From JBQTHP01 sp052389755 (GTDB lineage Bacteria > Pseudomonadota > Gammaproteobacteria > Steroidobacterales > Steroidobacteraceae): a DNA stretch of 15,630 nucleotides. The position numbers and the translations under genes were made by a program. Each line of letters opens with the position of its first letter. The stretch's first letter is position 1. The DNA is taken from positions 1 through 15,630 of the forward strand of contig JBQTHP010000228.1 of NCBI GenBank assembly GCA_052389755.1. Reading direction: 5' to 3'. Of this stretch, positions 1 through 5,755 are shown piece after piece. Under the pieces are notes generated by a model. The model searched no databases. It saw only the letters and a program-made list of their open reading frames with translations, and was not told the DNA's origin.

Positions 1-218
1 AGCTCGAGCGGCTCGCGTACGGAGAAACCCCGCGCGGCTGGTTCTATGCCGCCAATCGGTTCTGCACGCCCGAGCATGGCGGAACGCACCTCGATGCGCC
101 CATCCACTTCTATCGTCCCGGGCAGACAGCCGAGCAGCTGCCGCTGGAGAAGCTGCTGGCGCCCGGCGTGCGCATCGATGTGCGGGCTCAGACACAGAAG
201 GATCGTAACTATCGGTGA
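1..218 (+). pseudogene. Cyclase-family hydrolase (kynurenine formamidase-like), 3'-truncated; 5' end outside window
   Basis: The reading frame from base 3 to the stop at 216-218 carries the metal-binding signature of the cyclase family (PF04199): EHGGTHLDAPIHF, followed by the usual PLEKLLAPGVRIDV strand. Family members hydrolyse cyclic or amide substrates such as N-formylkynurenine using a divalent metal bound by these His and Asp residues. The frame stops after KDRNYR, only about 35 residues past the motif, whereas family proteins normally continue for some 120-150 residues. A +1 frame reads TIGDL at 208-222, resembling the normal continuation, so a frameshift probably sits near 210, and homology then ends altogether. 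The remaining part is absent downstream, where an unrelated ATPase gene begins on the other strand. I infer a gene cut by insertion or deletion. It may once have belonged to the catabolic locus to the right. Confidence 0.75.
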
Positions 219-262
219 TCTGTCCGCGCTCGTTCGCTCTTCTCATCATCATCACCAGCTGG

Positions 263-1483
263 TCATTTCCAGAGTGTCGAGATGGGTGCAGCAAACAATC
301 GCTCGCCGAAAGGCACCACGGTGTCGTGATCGTATAGCACCAGACCCAAAGTGAAGCGCTTGCCACAGGCCTCCGCGAGCTTGCGCATGCTGGAAAAGTC
401 GGCTCCCGTGACAGTTGCCGCCGCTTTGACTTCGATGCCGACCACGTGACCGCGCGGATCCTCGATGAGGATATCGACTTCGTTGTCATAGCGGTCACGG
501 AAGTGAAAGAACTCGAGCCGTTCACTGCTCCAGCTCGCGAGCTTGAGAAGCTCAGCCAGCACGAATGTCTCCAGCATTGCCCCGAAAGCCATGCGATCGG
601 ATTCCAGTCGAGCTGCGGACAGATTTCGCAGGGCCGTTAGCAGTCCGGAGTCTAGAAAGTGCAGCTTCGGTGTCTTGACGAGTCGCTTCAACTCGTTCGT
701 GTACCAGGGCTGCAGCGTCTTGATCAGGAACAGTTGTTCGAGGACGCCAGTGTATTTCTGCGTCGTCACGTGCCCGATGCCGAGTGGCGCGCCGATGCTC
801 GAGTAGTTGACCAGTCGTCCGGAGTGCTGGGCGAGGATGCGTAGGAGCCTGGGCATCTGCCTCGTGTGCTCGATCTGAGCGATGTCACGTACGTCACGTT
901 CGATGACTGCCCTGGCGTAGTCGAGAAACCACTTCTGCCGGCGCGGCCACGAAGTGCGCTGAAGCGCTTCAGGATAACCGCCGGACACCACGCGCCGGAC
1001 GAGCTCAGCTCCGACGACAGGCTCGCCGACGGTCGGTGATTTCCCCTGCAGGACGCGCTCGAGGAAGTCACACGGCCTCCGGCGTAGCTCGCTTTGGGAA
1101 AGAGGCAGCAGCTCGGCGATCTCCATGCGTCCCGCCAGCGAGTCCGCCACCTGCGGCAGGGTCATGAGATTGGCCGACCCAGTCAGAAGAAAGCGGCCGG
1201 GGCGCTTGTCGGTATCGACGCTGCGCTTGATCGCCAGCAGGACCTGTGGAGCGCGCTGGATTTCATCGATGACCGCGCGATCGAGTCCCCGAATGAACCC
1301 GACCGGATCGCCGCGTACCGTCTCGAGGGTGGTCTGATCGTCGAGCGTCAGAAAGGGCATGCGGGCGTCAGCCAGCTTTTCAGCCAGTGTCGTCTTGCCG
1401 GATTGCCGAGGGCCCGAGATCATCACCACGCGGGTATCCGATAGGGCTTCCCGTACGCGGTGCTCGATGAAGCGGGGATACAC
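263..1483 (-). CDS. DUF4143-type AAA ATPase (406 aa)
   Basis: This is an AAA-fold ATPase of the widespread ATP-binding AAA_14/DUF4143 family, whose cellular role is poorly known. Visible features are Walker A GPRQSGKTT (residues 24-32), Walker B AVIDEIQ (70-76), a sensor-like LLTGSAN (99-105), GGYPEA (168-173), ERDVRDIA (195-202) and LDSGL (277-281). The C-terminal DUF4143 part has NEVDILI (334-340) followed by GIEVK (349-353), reminiscent of a PD-(D/E)XK nuclease-like core. The length is typical and the gene looks intact. The start is GTG at 1483-1481 (TGTATCCCC follows); a GAGG lies about 10 bases upstream. Three 22-bp imperfect tandem repeats lie 30-95 bp upstream. The gene converges on the truncated cyclase and is divergent from a second, distantly related DUF4143 ATPase. 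Biochemical function is not inferable beyond ATP binding. Confidence 0.9.
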   Translation of the reverse strand: MYPRFIEHRVREALSDTRVVMISGPRQSGKTTLAEKLADARMPFLTLDDQTTLETVRGDPVGFIRGLDRAVIDEIQRAPQVLLAIKRSVDTDKRPGRFLLTGSANLMTLPQVADSLAGRMEIAELLPLSQSELRRRPCDFLERVLQGKSPTVGEPVVGAELVRRVVSGGYPEALQRTSWPRRQKWFLDYARAVIERDVRDIAQIEHTRQMPRLLRILAQHSGRLVNYSSIGAPLGIGHVTTQKYTGVLEQLFLIKTLQPWYTNELKRLVKTPKLHFLDSGLLTALRNLSAARLESDRMAFGAMLETFVLAELLKLASWSSERLEFFHFRDRYDNEVDILIEDPRGHVVGIEVKAAATVTGADFSSMRKLAEACGKRFTLGLVLYDHDTVVPFGERLFAAPISTLWK

Positions 1484-1513
1484 GAAAGGAGCCTCAGCGA
1501 TGTAATCTCTCGG

Positions 1514-1579
1514 CGGCTGATTGTAATTTAAGATACGGCTAATTGATACCTGGCAGGCGGCTGATTGATATTTAGCTGC
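1514..1579. repeat. Three tandem 22-bp imperfect repeats upstream of DUF4143 ATPase 1
   Basis: Units begin at 1514, 1536 and 1558, giving an exact 22-bp period. Each starts with CGGCTGATTG or CGGCTAATTG; units two and three share CGGCTRATTGATA. The array ends 31-96 bp before the GTG start of the leftward ATPase, so it lies in its promoter region. A 22-bp period (two helical turns) suggests binding of several copies of a regulator to one DNA face. No regulator gene is adjacent. The function is inferred from position and spacing only. Confidence 0.6.
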
Positions 1580-1614
1580 CGGCCAAAGGGCAGCCCGTCA
1601 AGGAGCTCGACGCA

Positions 1615-1689
1615 GTGAACGGATTAGATCGACGAATCAGCGTGGCCCCCATGATGGACTGGACCGACGGAGGCCGTTCGGCTTTTTGA
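1615..1689 (+). repeat. dusA 5'-end scar 1 (attachment-site-like), with RBS and start codon
   Basis: GTG at 1615 opens a 24-codon frame whose first 18 residues read VNGLDRRISVAPMMDWTD. This is the conserved N-terminal start of tRNA-dihydrouridine synthase A (SVAPMMDWTDRHCR in intact proteins). After base 1668 the homology breaks and the frame stops at 1687-1689. A good ribosome binding site, AAGGAG, is kept at 1600-1605. This fits the replacement dusA start that dusA-targeting islands carry at one border. No rest of dusA follows. It may be translated as a 24-residue peptide, but I regard it as a recombination scar. Confidence 0.75.
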
Positions 1690-1717
1690 ATTAGGTACTT
1701 GTCGGCGCCAAGAATGC

Positions 1718-1739
1718 CTTGTCTCCTTTTTGTCCCCTC
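1718..1739. repeat. TTGTC-type direct repeat pair (possible integrase arm site), copy 1
   Basis: The segment contains TTGTCTCC and TTGTCCCC about 11 bases apart, and a third TTGTC at 1699-1703. It matches a segment at 5582-5603 at 19 of 22 positions. Both copies lie shortly downstream of a dusA-like scar. Short direct repeats flanking the crossover are typical of arm-type integrase binding sites. That role is an inference. Confidence 0.45.
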
Positions 1740-1832
1740 GCCGAATGTGCAAATCCGGCTCGCGTGCCGCCGGGGCCTTCGTTGCAGAGTGGTAGTGCAA
1801 CGTCGCGGACCCGGTCCATTACGGGCTTTGCG

Positions 1833-1874
1833 TTTGCTCAGCATATTGAGCAAAAATACTCAAGACATTGAGTA
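1833..1874. promoter_or_regulatory. Twin palindromic operator upstream of DUF4143 ATPase 2
   Basis: There are two perfect inverted repeats. The first has arms TTTGCTCA (1833-1840) and TGAGCAAA (1847-1854) around a 6-base spacer. The second has arms TACTCA (1857-1862) and TGAGTA (1869-1874), also around 6 bases. They share the form T-N-CTCA-N6-TGAG-N-A, and their centres are exactly 22 bp apart. They end 17 bases before the GTG start at 1892, over the expected promoter. This strongly suggests cooperative binding by a dimeric repressor that is not encoded in the window. Confidence 0.65.
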
Positions 1875-1891
1875 AATCGCGGAGTGGCCAT

Positions 1892-3091
1892 GTGACGTTC
1901 ATCCGCGCGCAAGCGACGGTCTTGGCCCGCCGTCTGCGCGAGACCCGCCGTTTCATCCAGGCAGTTCTCGGTCCGCGGCAGGTGGGCAAGACGACTCTCG
2001 TTCAGCAGGTCGTCGAGGCTTCGCACTTTCGCGCGCGCTTCGCGAGCGCGGACGAGCCGACGCTGCGCGGCCGGGACTGGATCGAGCAGCAGTGGGAGGT
2101 GGCGCGCTTGGAGGCCGGTGCAGGAGGCAAGCGCGCAGCCGTACTCGTGCTCGATGAAATCCAGAAGATTCCGAGCTGGTCCGAAACCGTCAAACGTCTC
2201 TGGGACGAGGATACGCGTGCGCGCATGCCCTTGAAGGTGGTCCTGCTCGGATCCGCACCGCTTCTGATCTCGCGCGGACTCACGGAAAGCTTGGCGGGTC
2301 GTTTCGAGCTCCTGCACCTACCTCATTGGTCTTATACCGAAATGCAGGCGGCCTTCGACTGGTCCTTGGAGCAGTATCTCTTTCACGGCGGCTACCCCGG
2401 GTCGGCTCCGTTGATCCGCGACAGCCAACGCTGGAGGCGATACGTTCTCGATTCACTGATCGAAACGACTATCGCCCGTGACGTGCTACTGCTTTCACGC
2501 GTCGACAAGCCCGCCGTCCTGCGCCGGCTGTTCGAGCTGGGCTGCAGATATTCCGGGCAGATTCTCTCCTACACCAAGATGCTCGGACAGTTACAGGATG
2601 CAGGCAATGCGACGACGCTGGCGCACTACCTCGAGCTATTGGCTGGCGCGGGCATGGTCGGTGGCTTGCAGAAATTCGCGGGCCAGGTCGTGCGGCAACG
2701 AGGCTCGAGCCCAAAGCTGCAGGTATTCAATACAGCGCTGATGAGCGCGCAGTCGGGCTACACGCTCAGGGAGGCAAAGGACGACCGAGAGTATTGGGGA
2801 CGCCTGGTCGAGTCCGCTGTGGGCGCACATTTGACGAACGCGGCGGCGGCCGGCGGATGCGAGGTTTTCTATTGGCGAGATCGAAGCATGGAGGTCGATT
2901 TCATCGTGCGCGCGGGTCGAACCGTGACGGCCATGGAAGTGAAGAGCGGGCGGGCACAGGATGCCCGTTCAGGCCTTGCGGCGTTTGGCGAGACATTCAA
3001 GCCCCAGCGCAAGCTGCTCATCGGTGGCGATGGGATCGCGCTCGAAGCGTTTCTCTCTCGGCCGATGGAATTTTGGGTCAAGCGTCAATGA
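1892..3091 (+). CDS. DUF4143-type AAA ATPase, second subfamily (399 aa)
   Basis: This second ATPase is of the AAA_14/DUF4143 family, clearly diverged from the one at 263-1483. Visible features are Walker A GPRQVGKTT (residues 27-35), Walker B AVLVLDEIQ (83-91), sensor-like VVLLGSAP (116-123), HGGYPGSAP (165-173) and ARDVLLLSRVDK (195-206). The C-terminal nuclease-like core shows FYWRDRSMEVDFI (326-338) and MEVK (348-351). I chose GTG at 1892, because GGAG at 1881-1884 is well placed before it. A TTG at 1868 is also in frame, but lies inside a palindromic operator. The stop codon overlaps the ATG of a dusA-like scar as ATGA (3088-3091). Two phased palindromes upstream imply repression. The family role is unknown; nothing nearby forms an obvious toxin-antitoxin pair. 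Confidence 0.88.
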   Translation: MTFIRAQATVLARRLRETRRFIQAVLGPRQVGKTTLVQQVVEASHFRARFASADEPTLRGRDWIEQQWEVARLEAGAGGKRAAVLVLDEIQKIPSWSETVKRLWDEDTRARMPLKVVLLGSAPLLISRGLTESLAGRFELLHLPHWSYTEMQAAFDWSLEQYLFHGGYPGSAPLIRDSQRWRRYVLDSLIETTIARDVLLLSRVDKPAVLRRLFELGCRYSGQILSYTKMLGQLQDAGNATTLAHYLELLAGAGMVGGLQKFAGQVVRQRGSSPKLQVFNTALMSAQSGYTLREAKDDREYWGRLVESAVGAHLTNAAAAGGCEVFYWRDRSMEVDFIVRAGRTVTAMEVKSGRAQDARSGLAAFGETFKPQRKLLIGGDGIALEAFLSRPMEFWVKRQ

Positions 3092-3140
3092 GTGGTCTGG
3101 ATCGCAGGCTCGGCGTGGCCCCGATGATGACTGGACGGAC
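3088..3140 (+). repeat. dusA 5'-end scar 2, with one-base deletion
   Basis: ATG at 3088 reads MSGLDRRLGVAPMM, matching the DusA N-terminus. The next bases match the DWTD codons only if one G is restored after base 3129. As it stands the frame shifts and reads TGRT then a stop at 3142-3144. Homology ends near 3140. There is no ribosome binding site of its own; its ATG overlaps the stop of the preceding ATPase gene. It is the same orientation as the scars at 1615 and 5548, and I interpret it as a decayed attachment site. Confidence 0.7.
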
Positions 3141-3232
3141 ATAGCCGGCTTGATTCGCAGCAATCCAATGTGAGCCTGAGTCTCCGGATGTAACCCCAGC
3201 GGTCGCCTCACCTCGGTACCATCCACGAATCC

Positions 3233-3751
3233 TCACTTCGGCGATGCCTTCGGAACGACCACGATGTCGCCCTTGGTGCTGTTCACGATGGTCACGAGCT
3301 CGCCTTGCTCGGCCGCAGGAACGCCGAACTTAGCGAGCGTAGTGCGGAAGTCCGCCAACATTTCCTGCCATTCCCTCTCGGAAATATTGAGGTGCAGATG
3401 GGACGCTTTCATGTCGCGGCCGGTGTACGTGCAGGGACCGCCTGTCACCTGGCACACGAGTGTCGTCACGTGGAACTTCAGTCCCTGCTTCGGCACACGC
3501 TGACGTGCCTCGTTGATGGCCGGATTCGCATTGAGCGTGTCGTTGACGAGCAGCCGCTCGATGAAATCATCGACCACGACGGAGATCGGGTACGCGCCGC
3601 CGAGTCGATCGTAAAGGCTCTTCTGGGGGCTTGCGGTCGCGGCCAGGGCGACGGGACGGGCCGCAGAACCGGGCCTGCCCTGATCCTGCGCCAGCGCGAG
3701 GGCGACCGGAACCGCGAGCAGCAACGCAAAGGAGAATACGCGGGCATTCAT
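3233..3751 (-). CDS. Secreted group 1 truncated hemoglobin-like protein (172 aa)
   Basis: This is a heme-binding truncated globin (group 1/TrHbN-type) with an N-terminal signal peptide, so probably periplasmic or membrane-anchored at its N-terminus. Residues 1-21 (MNARVFSFALLLAVPVALALA) are a classic signal sequence. The globin core runs from SLYDRLGGAYPI (45-56) through VVDDFIERLL (59-68), GGPCTYTGRDM (104-114) and KASHLHLNIS (115-124). His118 is the likely proximal heme ligand; His120 is an alternative. Cys100 and Cys107 could pair in an oxidising compartment. ATG at 3751 is chosen because AGGAGGT lies seven bases upstream and the signal peptide begins there. The gene is divergent from the TPR regulator. 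Such globins bind O2 or NO; the actual ligand is not readable. Confidence 0.85.
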   Translation of the reverse strand: MNARVFSFALLLAVPVALALAQDQGRPGSAARPVALAATASPQKSLYDRLGGAYPISVVVDDFIERLLVNDTLNANPAINEARQRVPKQGLKFHVTTLVCQVTGGPCTYTGRDMKASHLHLNISEREWQEMLADFRTTLAKFGVPAAEQGELVTIVNSTKGDIVVVPKASPK

Positions 3752-3862
3752 TCGAGCACCTCCTTGGACTGGCAACCACCGCACCATGCACGTCGATGTC
3801 CGCCGGATTTTTTCTCGCCTTCCGGATGTGCGGGTACAGTATCGAGCGGGTGACCCTATGTC

Positions 3863-3917
3863 CCGGGAGCGCACCGGGATTTCGTCGGAATTTCACCGGG
3901 AATCGACCGGAGCGCGT
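3863..3917. promoter_or_regulatory. Five 11-bp direct repeats, likely PhoB-type operator
   Basis: CGGGA, CGGGA, CGGAA, CGGGA and CGGAG begin at 3864, 3875, 3886, 3897 and 3908, so the period is exactly 11 bp over five units. Tandem 11-bp direct repeats are the known binding mode of PhoB/OmpR-type winged-helix domains. The gene starting 17 bp downstream encodes just such a domain. The period is not a multiple of three, which argues against a coding repeat. I infer autoregulation and possibly control of the divergent globin gene. Confidence 0.6.
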
Positions 3918-3933
3918 TAGATCGAATGTGACC

Positions 3934-5493
3934 ATGCGGCAGAGCGTCAGCTTTGGCGGATACCGTTTCGAACCACCGACCGGGCGGCTCTGGTCCGGTA
4001 CGCGGGAGATTCGACTCACGCCGAAGGCAGCGGCGGTTCTGGGTGTGCTCGTCGCACACGCGGGAGACCCGGTCTCGAAGGAGGTCCTGTTCGCCTCGGT
4101 GTGGCGTGACACGATCGTCGGCGATGACGCGCTCACCTCGTGCATCCAGGAATTGCGCAAGGCGCTCGACGATGACCCCAAGCAGCCACACTTCATCGAG
4201 ACACGCCATCGCCGGGGCTATCGGTTCGTTGCCAGCCTGATTCCGGCAGCCGACGAGAACGCAGCCACCGATTCGCGCTCGAACGTTTCAGGATCCAGTG
4301 GCAAACCGACACTAGCGGTGCTGCCGTTCGAGAACATCGGCGGCGATCCGGAGCAGGAATACTTCTCCGACGGCATTACCGAAGACATCATCACCGCGCT
4401 GTCCAAGCATCGCTCGCTGCTCGTGATCGCGCGCGGCTCGACGTTTGCGTTCAGGTGGCACGGTGCCGACGTGTGCCGCGTCGGCAGGGAGCTCGGTGCC
4501 GACTACGTCGTGGAAGGTAGCGTCGGCAGGATGGGCCGATTCCTACGCATCAGGACGCGGCTCGTCGAAACGGGAGGCGGCCGGTGCGTGTGGGCGGATC
4601 AGTATGACCGGGACGTCAACGGAATCTTCGAAGTCCAGGACGAGATCATCGCGAGCATCGCGGCGCGGATCGAGCCGGAGGTCGGCGGCGCCGAGCGCAT
4701 TCGCGTGCAGAGGATGTCCGAGCACGCCTTGCGTGCTTGGGACTTCTTTCATCTTGGAATGAGGAGTTTCTACAAGTTCACTTCCGAGGACAACGTGGAG
4801 GCACAGCGACTCTTTCGCCGCGCGATCGACGTCGACCCTGCGTTGGCGCAGGCCTATGCATGGCTGTCGTACGCGATGGTTCTCGGCATGGTGTATTTCG
4901 ACGCGGACCCGGAAGAGGCGCGACTCAACGAGGCCGTCGCGATCGCACGGAAAGGACTCGAGCTCGATGACCAGGATGCGCTGACGCACTTCACGTGCGG
5001 TCGCGTGCTGTTGGCGCGCAAGTCCTATCAGGATGCGCTCGCGGAGCTGGAGTCGGCCGTCGAGCTCAATCCCAATCTGGCCGTCGTCTACTGCGGGCTG
5101 GGCGATTCACTCGCGTATGAAGGTCGATTCACCGAGGCGATCCCGTACTTCGAGAAGGCGATCAATCTCAGTCCACACGACCCGCAGCGCTGGGCGTTCT
5201 GTTCGTATCGAGCGCTCGCACACCTGTTGGCAGGCGAATACGCACACGCCGTCGAATGGGCGCAAAAGGCGACCCGGATCCCGAATTGCCACTACTGGCC
5301 CTTCGCACATCGAGTTTCGGCACTGGGACACTTGCAGCGTGCAGGGGACCTGCCGAGCGCGGTCGCGGAACTGTTGCAGCGGAAGCCCGAGTTCTCGTGC
5401 ACTTTCGCGGGCGAGCGTCTCTTCTACATCAAGGATCCTGCGCACCTGGAGCGCTACGTCGAAGGCCTGCGAAGAGCAGGGCTCAGAGAGTGA
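3934..5493 (+). CDS. Winged-helix/TolB-like/TPR transcriptional regulator (519 aa)
   Basis: This is a one-component regulator with three parts. Residues about 5-103 are an OmpR/PhoB-type winged helix (IRLTPKAAAVLGVLVAHAG, then HFIETRHRRGYRFVA, the typical end of the wing). Residues 126-250 form the domain often seen in adenylate-cyclase-like regulators (TLAVLPFENIGGDPEQEYFSDGITEDI, YVVEGSVGR, RLVETGGGRCVWADQYDR). Residues 265-519 hold TPR-like helices (for example LFRRAIDVDPALAQAYAWLS, ELESAVELNPNLAVVYCGLG, PYFEKAINLSPHDP). No membrane helix is visible between the first two parts, unlike CadC, so it is probably cytosolic. The frame is open far upstream, but ATG at 3934 is preferred (GTG 3928 is an alternative). 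Earlier codons overlap the 11-bp operator repeats. The gene is divergent from the globin gene. The signal sensed is unknown. Confidence 0.87.
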   Translation: MRQSVSFGGYRFEPPTGRLWSGTREIRLTPKAAAVLGVLVAHAGDPVSKEVLFASVWRDTIVGDDALTSCIQELRKALDDDPKQPHFIETRHRRGYRFVASLIPAADENAATDSRSNVSGSSGKPTLAVLPFENIGGDPEQEYFSDGITEDIITALSKHRSLLVIARGSTFAFRWHGADVCRVGRELGADYVVEGSVGRMGRFLRIRTRLVETGGGRCVWADQYDRDVNGIFEVQDEIIASIAARIEPEVGGAERIRVQRMSEHALRAWDFFHLGMRSFYKFTSEDNVEAQRLFRRAIDVDPALAQAYAWLSYAMVLGMVYFDADPEEARLNEAVAIARKGLELDDQDALTHFTCGRVLLARKSYQDALAELESAVELNPNLAVVYCGLGDSLAYEGRFTEAIPYFEKAINLSPHDPQRWAFCSYRALAHLLAGEYAHAVEWAQKATRIPNCHYWPFAHRVSALGHLQRAGDLPSAVAELLQRKPEFSCTFAGERLFYIKDPAHLERYVEGLRRAGLRE

Positions 5494-5547
5494 AATCCGG
5501 TGCAGGTAGTTTGGCTGCTTAGGGCCTAAACCTGGCGCGTGGCTGCG

Positions 5548-5577
5548 ATGAATGACTTAGATCGCCGTTTCAGCGTA
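5548..5577 (+). repeat. dusA 5'-end scar 3, shortest copy
   Basis: ATG at 5548 reads MNDLDRRFSV, the DusA N-terminus. The match stops at base 5577, before the APMMDWTD codons kept in the other two scars. The open frame continues into unrelated sequence to a TAG at 5650-5652. Five bases later a TTGTC-type repeat pair begins. The abrupt end of homology at codon 10 would fit a recombination crossover point. The rest of 5494-5755 shows no gene that I can support. Confidence 0.65.
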
Positions 5578-5581
5578 ATCG

Positions 5582-5603
5582 CTTGTCGCCTTTATGTCGC
5601 CTC
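5582..5603. repeat. TTGTC-type direct repeat pair (possible integrase arm site), copy 2
   Basis: TTGTCGCCTTTATGTCGCC holds two TGTCGCC units ten bases apart. It matches the segment at 1718-1739 at 19 of 22 positions and, like that copy, follows a dusA-like scar. The role as an integrase arm site is inferred. Confidence 0.45.
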
Positions 5604-5755
5604 CCTACTGCGCACCGGCATTGTGTCATCGTTCATTCAGGCAGAGCTGTAGCCGTACCCTGTTATCAGCCGCGCTGGCCCTGACTCCTCATCGAAGGCG
5701 GGTCGAGGCAAGCGTGCAAGGGATCGCGATCGTACGTGGCAGGGCGGTTCAGCGA

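Larger units (their letters stand above)
219..5603. mobile_element. Putative remnant of dusA-site genomic island(s), modular
   Basis: This stretch lies between a broken cyclase gene and an intact catabolic operon. It contains three dusA 5'-end fragments in the same orientation and two copies of a TTGTC-type direct repeat pair near two of them. The cargo consists of two DUF4143 ATPases, a secreted globin and a regulator. Integrases that target the 5' end of dusA are an established family and often leave a duplicated dusA start at the island border. No integrase gene and no complete dusA is present, so any element here is decayed. The outer borders given are inferred from where the cyclase homology stops and where the last repeat pair ends. 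Confidence 0.4.

Noticed and set aside
243..257. TCATCATCATCACC short tandem repeat
   Set aside because: Three to four triplets in a short spacer; no sign of function.
1615..1689. A real 24-residue peptide gene with RBS
   Set aside because: The match to the DusA N-terminus explains the start and RBS better than a new small gene, although translation is possible.
3752..3874. Upstream extension of the globin gene to 3874
   Set aside because: The signal peptide and a strong AGGAGGT site fix the start at 3751.
3631..3933. Upstream extension of the TPR regulator frame
   Set aside because: It would overlap the globin start and the 11-bp operator repeats; composition is unlike a protein domain, and the winged helix begins right after ATG 3934.
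5519..5529. TTAGGGCCTAA near-palindrome after the regulator gene as a terminator
   Set aside because: The stem is only five pairs with no loop or T-run, too weak to call a terminator.
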